From a virus, in the IMG/VR virus record IMGVR_UViG_3300025418_000711, positions 1 through 23,455 of that record: a DNA stretch of 23,455 nt; one strand, written 5' to 3'. Below are positions 16,115-22,262 of the stretch, piece after piece. The position numbers and the translations under genes are program-made. Positions within the stretch are counted from its first letter, which is position 1; every line of letters starts with the position of its first letter. Under the pieces are notes generated by a model. It was not told the origin of the DNA and did no database searches. It saw only the letters and a program-made list of their open reading frames with translations.

Positions 16115-16238
16115 CGTCCAGCCAATGCCTCTTGTATTTTGTCTGATGCTTGTTCTCAAAGAGAAAACCATAAAGAAGTTTTACAACTTTCTTTATAACC
16201 ACGTAGGCACCAATGAAGGCTAGAACCTTAATCAGCAT
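16107..16238 (-). CDS. 43-aa small membrane protein
   Basis: MLIKVLAFIGAYVVIKKVVK, then LLYGFLF and a hydrophilic basic tail (ENKHQTKYKRHW) ending LDDD. One N-terminal hydrophobic segment. It overlaps the upstream 30-aa gene by 11 nt and the downstream gene by 8 nt, and reads cleanly from ATG to TGA. One of six tiny membrane proteins in this region; no function recognised. Confidence 0.55.
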   Translation of the reverse strand: MLIKVLAFIGAYVVIKKVVKLLYGFLFENKHQTKYKRHWLDDD

Positions 16239-16320
16239 TCAGTAACACCCATATGACGGCGATAGAAAATATTATTAACCCTGTAAAGAACCAAACGTCT
16301 ATGGCTTCTTCTATTGTCAC
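16228..16320 (-). CDS. 30-aa small membrane protein, GTG start
   Basis: Reads (M)TIEEAIDVWFFTGLIIFSIA followed by VIWVLLNAD. It has a short acidic N-terminus and a single membrane helix. The GTG start overlaps the stop of the 201-aa gene as GTGA, a coupling arrangement also used at 17704-17707. No function recognised. Confidence 0.5.
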   Translation of the reverse strand: MTIEEAIDVWFFTGLIIFSIAVIWVLLNAD

Positions 16321-16922
16321 GCATTTACCCTTGTTACTTTAGCTTCCCAAACCACCGTCTCGGTAATCTTGGTTGGATCTTTGGCATCTTGCGTCAAAAA
16401 CTGCGTAGCGACCGGTCCTAAACCTAGCTGCATCCAGTAACGAGCTCCACTAGCTGGCTTTCCGTTCCACGATTGCAGATACGAAAACACCAAAACGTTG
16501 TCATACGTAACGCCAGCAGCCGTATATGAGGTAAGAAGCTGCTCAAAACTAACAATTTGCTCGCCAGAGCCCGTTGCTGGAGGGGAGGATTTAAAGAAAT
16601 CAAACTTTGGCTGATTTCGATATACCGATCCAATGGCTTGAAACTCTCCCCACCCAATCGGAGGGCTTAAAACTACCTTTTTATTGTTAGGATAGTCATC
16701 ACGCCACTCGGCTATTCCAAATCCGGTGCGGTATTGGTAATACCACTTGTTAAGCCACGATAAGTCCGCCCCGTAATTGTTATATAACATTGAGTCGGAG
16801 CCAACATCATAGCTAAAAACACTGGTAAAACTCGGTGCGTCTGGGGCTGAGTAGTCAAAACGACGCAGTTCGTGAGTTTTAAACAGCGGCCAATAGGCAG
16901 GAATAAACAACGGGTTAGACAT
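16317..16922 (-). CDS. 201-aa orphan protein rich in aromatic residues
   Basis: 201 aa, unrecognised. It is very rich in Trp and Tyr (WLNKWYYQYRTGFGIAEW, YLQSWNGKPASGARYWMQLG) and predicted beta-rich, with no signal peptide, membrane helix or catalytic motif I can name. AAGGATT precedes ATG 16922. It is flanked on both sides by tiny membrane-protein genes. The composition resembles carbohydrate-binding or structural jelly-roll proteins, but that is only an impression. A virion decoration or host-modifying protein is possible. Confidence 0.65.
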   Translation of the reverse strand: MSNPLFIPAYWPLFKTHELRRFDYSAPDAPSFTSVFSYDVGSDSMLYNNYGADLSWLNKWYYQYRTGFGIAEWRDDYPNNKKVVLSPPIGWGEFQAIGSVYRNQPKFDFFKSSPPATGSGEQIVSFEQLLTSYTAAGVTYDNVLVFSYLQSWNGKPASGARYWMQLGLGPVATQFLTQDAKDPTKITETVVWEAKVTRVNA

Positions 16923-16934
16923 ATAACTTAATCC

Positions 16935-17042
16935 TTAGTTTTGATCGCGCTTATTTAATATAGTCAGAGCCCACGCCGAGATAATAATGCCGACTGAGAA
17001 CTGCATGAAGAGGATAATCATAAAGAAGTTATCAAAAGTCAT
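16935..17042 (-). CDS. 35-aa small membrane protein
   Basis: MTFDNFFMIILFMQFSVGII continues ISAWALTILNKRDQN. One long hydrophobic segment and a short hydrophilic C-terminus. GGAGG six bases before ATG 17042 is the best ribosome binding site among the tiny genes and strongly supports translation. Function unknown. Confidence 0.65.
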   Translation of the reverse strand: MTFDNFFMIILFMQFSVGIIISAWALTILNKRDQN

Positions 17043-17070
17043 TTAATACCTCCATAGATTTCAACCTTTC

Positions 17071-17313
17071 TTACCTGTCGAGTTGTGGGGTTTCCGGTTC
17101 AGTAAGCAAATCTCGTACTTGGTTAATGGTAACCTCACGAAATACAGGCTTGGCATCAAACTCTAGCACATCTAGTAGAGGTAGAATCACATTTAAGGCG
17201 ACTACCCTAAATGCTACTTGTGACGCCTTCGTGATAATTGGGCTATTCGGGACACTTAATTCATCTGATATTTGTTGAGACATTTTGTCTAGCAACGCTT
17301 CCCTTGTAATCAT
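17071..17313 (-). CDS. 80-aa protein of unknown function
   Basis: MITREALLDKMSQQISDELS, then a hydrophobic middle (VAFRVVALNVILPLLDVLEF) and an acidic C-terminus. AAGGAG precedes ATG 17313 with a 7-nt gap. The middle could be a buried amphipathic helix rather than a membrane segment. No family recognised. Confidence 0.65.
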   Translation of the reverse strand: MITREALLDKMSQQISDELSVPNSPIITKASQVAFRVVALNVILPLLDVLEFDAKPVFREVTINQVRDLLTEPETPQLDR

Positions 17314-17332
17314 GTTAAAACTCCTTCCGAAA

Positions 17333-17707
17333 TCAAACTTTTATAAATATTCCCTTATCAAATTGTTGTTTTAACGCAGCAAGTATCCATTTTTTCTTTC
17401 TATTTCTATGCAGCCTTATTGTTCCCTTATTAAGGTTATTTAATTGATTGTCAAAATAGGTTCCGTTTGTTTCTTTCATCTTTTTATATGCATTAATACA
17501 AGTTGTATGGTCTAAGTTTAATACTTTGCCAATTTGGGGATAGGTCAACGGCTTCTCCATGCTCCTGAGTGTATAGATTACACGCCACCGAGCCGCACAA
17601 ACGCGGATATCCTTTTTAGTCCCTACTCTTTTCAGCCCAAAAATCTGGTCTCTAGGGATGTCATATTCCTTGGCAGCAGCCGTGATTGCATCGGATATTC
17701 TACTCAC
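17333..17707 (-). CDS. stand-alone DnaA domain IV-like DNA-binding protein
   Basis: 124 aa from GTG 17707. Residues 33-79 align with DnaA domain IV: a basic loop (KRVGTKKDIR), ARWRVIYTLR, PLTYPQIGKVLNL and the signature DHTT (66-69), which in DnaA contacts the DnaA box. There is no AAA+ ATPase part, so it is DNA-binding only. The basic C-terminus (RLHRNRKKKW) is extra. I chose GTG 17707 because GGGAGA lies seven bases upstream; another GTG at 17749 has no good site. The start overlaps the 27-aa membrane gene as GTGA. It might act as a transcription regulator or compete with host DnaA; which is unknown. Confidence 0.85.
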   Translation of the reverse strand: MSRISDAITAAAKEYDIPRDQIFGLKRVGTKKDIRVCAARWRVIYTLRSMEKPLTYPQIGKVLNLDHTTCINAYKKMKETNGTYFDNQLNNLNKGTIRLHRNRKKKWILAALKQQFDKGIFIKV

Positions 17708-17787
17708 TTCAATATCTCCCAAATTGTTAATATTGACCCAAATAAACACGCAAAAAGAGACACCGCAATAACTTTAATTGGGATCAT
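17704..17787 (-). CDS. 27-aa small membrane peptide
   Basis: MIPIKVIAVSLFACLFGSIL followed by TIWEILK. Nearly the whole peptide is one hydrophobic helix. It lies between the methyltransferase stop (1-nt gap) and the DnaA-like gene (GTGA overlap) and contains that gene's Shine-Dalgarno sequence. It may therefore act partly as a coupling leader. Weak own ribosome binding site (AAAAGAAAA). Confidence 0.45.
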   Translation of the reverse strand: MIPIKVIAVSLFACLFGSILTIWEILK

Positions 17788-17788
17788 T

Positions 17789-18547
17789 TTATTTTCTTTT
17801 CAGGATAAAGTTGTCTACTAACCCGTTTTCGTGGGTAATGTTCTTTGTAATGTTAAAATGCTCCAATAAAATATCTAATTTCTGTTTTGAAAGATCTGGA
17901 TTTGGGTAATGCTGATGCCTAGCGTAAAATATATAAGGAATATTCTTCAATAACGGTAAATATCCCATAAAATATTCTAAGCTTACCTCACTTAAGCTAT
18001 GCGAGCATATGGCAACATCAGCCGTATCATCCCAAAGCGGAATAATTTCTTTTATTTCATCTATGTCTGTAAAATAAACTTTATAAAATTCTTCTGGACT
18101 TAGAGTTTTTTCTAAATACCACCTCTGTAAGTTAAGAACAAAATCCAAATCTATAATAGACCATGTTCTAATCCCATGAATTTTAATGTTTAACCTAGCC
18201 CAATTGCCAAACCCACCACCAATTTCAATAACTCTGTTGGCGTTTGGTAGGTGGTCGAACAATACTGTGCTCATCATAATGTGACGGCAATCAATCATAT
18301 CAAGTGGGTGATACTCCATCCCTTCATATCCAAAATTAGGTTTTTTCAATCTTAAATATTTAAGAGCCAACTCAACATTTGTGTCTAATGCTATCTTTAA
18401 TGCCTCGTGATCAACTGCGTATACTTGCTCTCTGACTGGCCTAAGGAAATGAAAGGCAGGATCTGATCGGAAATTATCATAAGACATGCCGACTTCCTTC
18501 CTAGCCTCGTTAAAAACTGGGGTAAATCCAGAAATGTCTATACCCAT
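17789..18547 (-). CDS. SAM-dependent methyltransferase, putative sugar O-methyltransferase type
   Basis: 252 aa. Class I Rossmann methyltransferase: motif I VIEIGGGFGNWARL (106-119), the acidic strand-2 end IIDLD (131-135), and a later CSHSLSEVS (181-189) where motif IV is expected. The EIGGGFG / IIDLD combination is typical of putative sugar O-methyltransferases found in capsule and O-antigen clusters. It has no membrane or secretion signal. It overlaps the upstream gene by 1 nt (TAATG). In a phage it may modify host surface polysaccharide or a virion glycan; the substrate cannot be read from sequence. Its His/aromatic-rich C-terminal part (FYARHQHYPNP) is unlike the rest of this gene string, so it may be host-derived. 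Confidence 0.8.
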   Translation of the reverse strand: MGIDISGFTPVFNEARKEVGMSYDNFRSDPAFHFLRPVREQVYAVDHEALKIALDTNVELALKYLRLKKPNFGYEGMEYHPLDMIDCRHIMMSTVLFDHLPNANRVIEIGGGFGNWARLNIKIHGIRTWSIIDLDFVLNLQRWYLEKTLSPEEFYKVYFTDIDEIKEIIPLWDDTADVAICSHSLSEVSLEYFMGYLPLLKNIPYIFYARHQHYPNPDLSKQKLDILLEHFNITKNITHENGLVDNFILKRK

Positions 18548-18804
18548 TATCTTTTCAATCCTTTAATGGCCTCTGATATTTCATCGCAAGCGTCATTATA
18601 AATAAGCGAGCTTTCGCTCCATGACCATTTTGGCGGTCCCCACTGCTTGGCTGTCATCGCTGCCGACTCTATTGCCTTGTTCCAACCCTCTTTAAATGCT
18701 TTCTCTTGGCTTGTTTCAGAAATGGAATCAGCAGCTCTTTCAACATTTCCAGATATATTTCCAGATATATCGTAAACACCCTTAGATGTGATTGGATTAA
18801 TCAT
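18547..18804 (-). CDS. 85-aa protein of unknown function
   Basis: MINPITSKGVYDISGNISGN, then a helical part with KAFKEGWNKAIESAA and a C-terminal CDEISEAIKGLKR. The EGWNKAIE segment is common in small phage proteins of the ASCH/Lar-neighbour type, but I cannot name a family. AGAGGGAAAA precedes ATG 18804. Near-direct repeat GNISGN and SGNVE at the N-terminus. Confidence 0.65.
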   Translation of the reverse strand: MINPITSKGVYDISGNISGNVERAADSISETSQEKAFKEGWNKAIESAAMTAKQWGPPKWSWSESSLIYNDACDEISEAIKGLKR

Positions 18805-18823
18805 TTTTCCCTCTATATTTTAG

Positions 18824-18922
18824 CTATTCTCTGTCATTCATTTCATCAAAATATAGCTTTAGCAGCAGGCCAAAGAATGCACCCGTTACAAAGCTTATAA
18901 ATAGCCAAGTCGCGTCTATCAT
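18824..18922 (-). CDS. 32-aa small membrane protein
   Basis: MIDATWLFISFVTGAFFGLL then LKLYFDEMNDRE. One membrane helix and an acidic tail. ATGA overlap with the upstream 65-aa gene. Function unknown. Confidence 0.5.
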   Translation of the reverse strand: MIDATWLFISFVTGAFFGLLLKLYFDEMNDRE

Positions 18923-19116
18923 TCTTTTTTCTTTCTCTTTTTGCCGTATACTTTCTTATACTGATCATCCGTCAGAATATCTCTAAGCATAGATATCTCG
19001 TCGGCAGCATCCGATAATATCTCGTTCCAGTTATACCAAAGCTCACCGTCTATCTTTTCGTCTACTGGAAACTTCCAGATAGGGATAGATCGGATTAACT
19101 TTGTAATATCTGTCAT
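18919..19116 (-). CDS. 65-aa MTD-type small protein
   Basis: MTDITKLIRSIPIWKFPVDE, a central helix with LSDAADEISMLRDIL, and a very basic end (KKVYGKKRKKKE). The AADEI..L pattern matches the paralogous family represented at 20176-20532 and 21265-21531. ATGA overlap with the upstream gene. Confidence 0.65.
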   Translation of the reverse strand: MTDITKLIRSIPIWKFPVDEKIDGELWYNWNEILSDAADEISMLRDILTDDQYKKVYGKKRKKKE

Positions 19117-19376
19117 TTTTTTAACTCTAGAATAGCAGCTTTGATTTCATCCGCTGGCCAACTATGCCAGTGTTCGTATGCCAATTCAGCCGCTTTATCT
19201 ATCGCTGATTCTAATTTATTAATTTTTTCAGCTTTAATGGTTAAAAAAGTTATTAGTGTTTCCATCATTATTAACTGTTCTTCAATCTTTTCTGCTGCCT
19301 CTATTTGTATTTTAGGGGCATTAAAAACTCCATCATATGACCCCTCTGTTCTTAGTCTAGTTATTATATCAGCCAT
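19113..19376 (-). CDS. 87-aa coiled-coil protein, MTD-type family
   Basis: MADIITRLRTEGSYDGVFNA, EAAEKIEEQLIMMETLI, then a predicted coiled coil and an Ala-rich C-terminal helix (PADEIKAAILELKK). The A..KIEEQ...M..L pattern places it with the MTDYS/IExQ paralogs. GGAGAG lies four bases before ATG 19376. It is the first gene downstream of the 19377-19692 control region, so it may head a transcript. Confidence 0.65.
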   Translation of the reverse strand: MADIITRLRTEGSYDGVFNAPKIQIEAAEKIEEQLIMMETLITFLTIKAEKINKLESAIDKAAELAYEHWHSWPADEIKAAILELKK

Positions 19377-19692
19377 CGTTCTCTCCGTATCAAATTTGGT
19401 TCTTTAGTAGCCTTCGTGATCCATATATGAGACATTTGTAGTAGAAAGGCGACACTTTATATTGTCGTTACTCGGCATCATTTGCGGATTTTAGCACCAA
19501 TATTCTACGCACAAACTGCGGTCTGATTTATAGAACTGTTTCTCATAGCTCAGTTTGTTTTATAATACGGCATTTTGCCGTATGTGAGATTTGACATAAT
19601 CTTTATTTATGCGGGATTTGTGATATTTACCGCTCAGTAAAATATTACCTTTATGGGTTAGTTTTACCCATGTTATTCCCGATAGGGAAATA
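19377..19692. promoter_or_regulatory. 316-nt gene-free region packed with inverted repeats
   Basis: No ORF with a start site is convincing here on either strand. Dyads, in order: CGACA/TGTCG (19450-19467); ACAAACTG/CAGTTTGT (19511-19518 with 19551-19558, 32-nt loop); ATACGGCA-TTT-TGCCGTAT (19565-19583); TTTAC/GTAAA (19626-19641, extended with a bulge); ATGGGT/ACCCAT (19653-19671); TTCCC-GATA-GGGAA (19676-19689). None has a convincing U-tract on the minus strand. Candidates are an early-transcription operator/promoter region, a structured untranslated leader or small RNA, or a replication element. I found no sigma70 promoter of consensus quality. Confidence 0.6.
19565..19583. repeat. 19-bp perfect dyad ATACGGCA-TTT-TGCCGTAT
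   Basis: 8-bp arms around 3 nt, the usual size of a dimeric repressor operator. The sequence TATTATAAAA follows immediately on the minus strand and could serve as a -10 element, which would place the dyad over the -35/-10 spacer. Operator function is inferred. Confidence 0.5.
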
Positions 19693-19905
19693 TCATTCCT
19701 TCTCTCCCAATACCTTACGGGCTTGGCGTAGGTCTTTAATAGTTATGCCAAACGCTATCGACATATCCTCGCTGCCAAGATGAAGGTCGCTGGCGTCAGC
19801 AAACGGTTTTAATGCTACCCCTAATTCAGCAATGCGGGCTAATAATTCCGATACTTCTTCTTCTAAGGCGTCAATTTGTTCGTCAGTTGCATAGTTGCCA
19901 GCCAT
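19693..19905 (-). CDS. 70-aa coiled-coil protein ending in ARKVLGEKE
   Basis: From ATG 19905 (AGGAG seven bases upstream; the frame is open to 19941). MAGNYATDEQIDALEEEVSE, a coiled coil with LLARIAELGVAL, a middle KPFADASDLHLG, and a C-terminus DLRQARKVLGEKE shared with the 138-aa protein at 20852-21268. The start overlaps the upstream stop by 1 nt. Typical of phage coiled-coil accessory proteins; function unknown. Confidence 0.7.
   Translation of the reverse strand: MAGNYATDEQIDALEEEVSELLARIAELGVALKPFADASDLHLGSEDMSIAFGITIKDLRQARKVLGEKE
19699..19728 (-). repeat. 30-bp direct repeat, copy A (3' end of coiled-coil gene)
   Basis: Differs by one base from 20855-20884. Encodes the shared QARKVLGEK C-terminus. 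Its position at the 3' ends of two paralogous genes points to segmental duplication. Confidence 0.8.
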
Positions 19906-20189
19906 CACTTCTCTCCTAAATCGCGACATGCCGCCTCCCAATCTGCCACATTATCTTCTATTACTTTACGAGCATCAGCCACTAATATTTCCCATCTTTT
20001 ATACTCAGGAATTTGGCTGTCTATGTCGTTGTGTTCTACAATTCGTGCTACTATTTGTTGCAACTCAGCAATACGCATATTCAACATTGCAATTTTAGCT
20101 TCCAGATACCATTCTCTGGTTCGTGCATCTGTCATTGCCACTAGGTCTCTCTGTGCGTCGGTTACTGGTGGTCCATTAAATAATCCCAT
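19905..20189 (-). CDS. 94-aa coiled-coil protein
   Basis: From ATG 20189, with GGAG seven bases upstream (frame open to 20240). MGLFNGPPVTDAQRDLVAMT, a long helix (TREWYLEAKIAMLNMRIAEL, QQIVARIVEHN), and an end VADARKVIEDN with RDLGEK echoing the ARKVLGEK end of its neighbours. Overlaps the upstream gene by 14 nt. Confidence 0.68.
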   Translation of the reverse strand: MGLFNGPPVTDAQRDLVAMTDARTREWYLEAKIAMLNMRIAELQQIVARIVEHNDIDSQIPEYKRWEILVADARKVIEDNVADWEAACRDLGEK

Positions 20190-20532
20190 CAACTTTCTCC
20201 AAATCCGATCTTTCCTCAAGATGTTGCAGAATATCCTCACCTTCCATAATTAAATAGTCAGGAATCTCTGTCGCCATTGTCAGATGATTGCGTTGGGCTT
20301 CGGGAGAACTGCAAAATTTAAACAATTTCTCCATCCAATATTCTAAAAACGCAATACGTCTCGACATACGTTTGCGGTTCCAGAGATATGCGTCACACTC
20401 GACTCTCAGTTGATGTTCTAAATCCGCAATGCGTTTTACTTGCTCCTCAATAGCGTCTGCCGCGTCGTGGCAGTCACCAGTCCATACTGGATAGTCACGC
20501 AATCGCTGAACAAGATCTGAATAGTCAGTCAT
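20176..20532 (-). CDS. 118-aa MTDYS-type coiled-coil protein
   Basis: From ATG 20532 (frame open to 20571). MTDYSDLVQRLRDYPVW, then CHDAADAIEEQVKRIADLEHQL, a repeat-type core shared with 21265-21531 (QEAAHVIETQAKRIADL) and 23192-23404 (GEAHDLIEEQSQQIADL). A second helix follows (RMSRRIAFLEYWMEKLFKF). Coiled-coil proteins of this kind are frequent in phage accessory regions, often beside DNA-mimic or toxin-type genes; no function is established from sequence. Confidence 0.7.
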   Translation of the reverse strand: MTDYSDLVQRLRDYPVWTGDCHDAADAIEEQVKRIADLEHQLRVECDAYLWNRKRMSRRIAFLEYWMEKLFKFCSSPEAQRNHLTMATEIPDYLIMEGEDILQHLEERSDLEKVDGII

Positions 20533-20536
20533 TTTT

Positions 20537-20653
20537 TCAGCACCCCCAAATAATAAATCGGATTGTGGCAAGCCATATCGTCACAAAAAAAACAGAAGGT
20601 AGTATTCCAATATATTCGATAGCTTCAATAAGCTGCTCAATAAAATCACTCAT
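20537..20653 (-). CDS. 38-aa small membrane protein
   Basis: MSDFIEQLIEAIEYIGILPS then VFFVTIWLATIRFIIWGC. A short acidic amphipathic N-terminus and one membrane helix ending in Cys. Overlaps the upstream 68-aa gene by 8 nt and ends 4 nt before the MTDYS gene start. A run of eight T in the coding strand lies in the VFF codons. Confidence 0.55.
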   Translation of the reverse strand: MSDFIEQLIEAIEYIGILPSVFFVTIWLATIRFIIWGC

Positions 20654-20852
20654 CGCTTAACTCCGATAACGTCCTACAAAATACTAAAAGCTCGTCGGAA
20701 CCCCCGTTTAATGCCTCACGATAAACAGCGCATAAAGCCGCTAAATATCCACGTTGATAATCGCTATCAGGAAAATTTCTTTTGAAGCTGTATAAAGCGT
20801 CAATAAGATATTTTCTTACTCTTACTTCGTCAAAATCTATAATATTACTCAT
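20646..20852 (-). CDS. 68-aa protein of unknown function
   Basis: MSNIIDFDEVRVRKYLIDAL continues with YSFKRNFPDSDYQRGYLAAL and ends LVFCRTLSELSDE. Helical; the SDYQRGYLAALCAVYREAL part recalls small phage proteins predicted to be soluble helical bundles. TAATG 1-nt overlap with the upstream gene. Confidence 0.65.
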   Translation of the reverse strand: MSNIIDFDEVRVRKYLIDALYSFKRNFPDSDYQRGYLAALCAVYREALNGGSDELLVFCRTLSELSDE

Positions 20853-21268
20853 TACTTCTCTCCCAATACCTTACGAGCTTGGCGCAACCACCCAACAGGA
20901 AGACCTGTCTGCAAGCTACTATCATGGTATGGAAAACACGGATTATCATATTCGTTTGCTGATAAAGCAAACGGATTTAACGCTGTTTCTAGTTCAGCAA
21001 TCCGACCCCTAACATGCTCACGAACCTGATGAGCCACAGCCCACGGATTGTCGACGTAGTTTTTTATACTTGGGTCTAGATACGACAAAATTCTCATCGA
21101 CTCACGCAGCCTGTGTATTTCCAATGATTGTTCACTAATTAGTGATAATGCCGCGTCACAAATGGCTGCATGAACAATATCATCGTTTTCTTTAAACCTA
21201 TCTCTTACAGAAGAAAGATGAGGGTATGTATCCTCAGTGCCCTTTATTGTTCCCTTCCATTCAGTCAT
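20852..21268 (-). CDS. 138-aa coiled-coil protein ending in ARKVLGEK
   Basis: MTEWKGTIKGTEDTYPHLSS, then a helical region (DAALSLISEQSLEIHRLRES), a second helix (HQVREHVRGRIAELETALNP) and the C-terminus GWLRQARKVLGEK. The last 40 residues parallel the 70-aa protein at 19693-19905 (IAELGVALKPFA ... LRQARKVLGEK), so the two are paralogs with different N-terminal parts. ATGA overlap with the upstream gene. Confidence 0.7.
   Translation of the reverse strand: MTEWKGTIKGTEDTYPHLSSVRDRFKENDDIVHAAICDAALSLISEQSLEIHRLRESMRILSYLDPSIKNYVDNPWAVAHQVREHVRGRIAELETALNPFALSANEYDNPCFPYHDSSLQTGLPVGWLRQARKVLGEK
20855..20884 (-). repeat. 30-bp direct repeat, copy B
   Basis: Pairs with 19699-19728 with one mismatch, again at the 3' end of a coiled-coil gene. 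Confidence 0.8.
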
Positions 21269-21531
21269 TTCTTATCCTTACAAATCGCAACCTGTATGTC
21301 GGCATGGAAGAACGCAATTAAGTTCTGAATCCTATCCATATATTGCTCAAGTCGTTCCATTTTTTCATCAGCTTTGCTTAATACTTTTTGCAAATCTGCT
21401 ATACGCTTTGCTTGCGTTTCAATAACATGGGCGGCTTCCTGACAATTAACATATATATCTTCGTCAAAAGTCCCCAGCAGCGACGCCCTTGTTTGGCGAA
21501 GTAGGAGTATAAGTTCTGAATAGTCAGTCAT
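21265..21531 (-). CDS. 88-aa MTDYS-type coiled-coil protein
   Basis: MTDYSELILLLRQTRASLLG, CQEAAHVIETQAKRIADLQK and a second helix (ADEKMERLEQYMDRIQNLIA). It is a clear paralog of 20176-20532. The 17 bases around the start codon (21515-21531) are identical to 20516-20532. ATGA overlaps at both ends. Confidence 0.7.
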   Translation of the reverse strand: MTDYSELILLLRQTRASLLGTFDEDIYVNCQEAAHVIETQAKRIADLQKVLSKADEKMERLEQYMDRIQNLIAFFHADIQVAICKDKK

Positions 21532-21737
21532 AAGCCTTTACCTCTCAATACGGCCTTTGATGATTTAATCGCTTTCTCTAAAGACATTTCACGTCTGTCA
21601 GATACAAACCATTCTAAACATTGGCGCAGGTCTTGCTTTTCTTTAGCGTATATTTCAATTGCATTACGCGTAGCCGCCAGCTGCCGTTCTTTTTCCTTTA
21701 GCATGCGTTCAAGGTGCTTAACATGTTCGTCAGTCAT
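21528..21737 (-). CDS. 69-aa coiled-coil protein
   Basis: MTDEHVKHLERMLKEKERQL then AATRNAIEIYAKEKQDLRQC, one continuous highly charged coiled coil, and a short C-terminal helix ending AVLRGKGL. ATGA overlaps at both ends. No function assigned. Confidence 0.68.
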   Translation of the reverse strand: MTDEHVKHLERMLKEKERQLAATRNAIEIYAKEKQDLRQCLEWFVSDRREMSLEKAIKSSKAVLRGKGL

Positions 21738-21997
21738 TTCCCCACCATTTCGTTATATTCTTTCATTAGCCAATTTATGCTGATGGTTAAATATTTAATT
21801 CTCATTTCGTCTTGTTCTTCTACAGGCTTAGACTGCTCGTCAAAAAGCAGCATTTTCTTGAATGCAATAAATTTATTCATACACATTAAATCCCATAAAG
21901 CGTCTTCCTTTTCTTTCTTTTTCTTCTTCTTCTTTGTCGGTTTGATATCTTCTGGATATATTGCCATGTCAGATAATCGTCTTTTGTTTTTCTGCAT
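21734..21997 (-). CDS. 87-aa Lys-rich protein with MAIYPED motif
   Basis: MQKNKRRLSDMAIYPEDIKP, a run of seven Lys, then helices (CMNKFIAFKKMLLF, LTISINWLMKEYNEMVGK). The heptapeptide MAIYPED (21947-21967) also occurs in the 1719-aa virion protein (7273-7293). AGGA eight bases before ATG 21997 decides the start; ATG 21967 at the motif itself has no site. Confidence 0.65.
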   Translation of the reverse strand: MQKNKRRLSDMAIYPEDIKPTKKKKKKKEKEDALWDLMCMNKFIAFKKMLLFDEQSKPVEEQDEMRIKYLTISINWLMKEYNEMVGK

Positions 21998-22007
21998 GTC
22001 ATTAATC

Positions 22008-22262
22008 CTAATTGCTTTTCATCCTGCGTTCTTTCATCATCATTTCTTTAAGATTTTTCTGATTTGCTATGCTGTTTAATTGATTTATTACTTCTTCTTT
22101 TTTATCCTTTTCCATCATGCACATATACGCCCCCAGAAGTAAGCACAGAACATTTATGTTCTGGAGAGTAGCATGTTGGGGATTGTTCATAACATTTTCG
22201 TTCAACATAATACCGATCTTGCGGTAAATATCTTTGTTTACTTTATTATCGATTGTCGTCAT
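22008..22262 (-). CDS. 84-aa Met/Asn-rich helical protein
   Basis: MTTIDNKVNKDIYRKIGIML, then NVMNNPQHATLQNINVLCLL with LGAYMCMM, and a charged C-terminal helix (KDKKEEVINQL). Unusually Met-rich (11 Met). AAGGAG precedes ATG 22262. The CLLLGAYMCMM stretch is hydrophobic but short. Confidence 0.66.
   Translation of the reverse strand: MTTIDNKVNKDIYRKIGIMLNENVMNNPQHATLQNINVLCLLLGAYMCMMEKDKKEEVINQLNSIANQKNLKEMMMKERRMKSN

Noticed and set aside
19653-19689. Intrinsic terminator after the 70-aa coiled-coil gene
   Set aside because: The two hairpins follow the stop codon closely but are weak (5-6 bp) and have no U-tract on the minus strand.
19377-19692. tRNA or CRISPR array in the inverted-repeat region
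   Set aside because: No cloverleaf with a T-arm or anticodon arrangement could be drawn, and the dyads are all different with no regular spacers.
21905-21935. Simple-sequence tract (poly-AAG/AAA) as a phase-variable repeat
   Set aside because: It encodes a Lys run in frame, with mixed AAA/AAG codons. The tract is short and irregular, so slippage switching is not supported.
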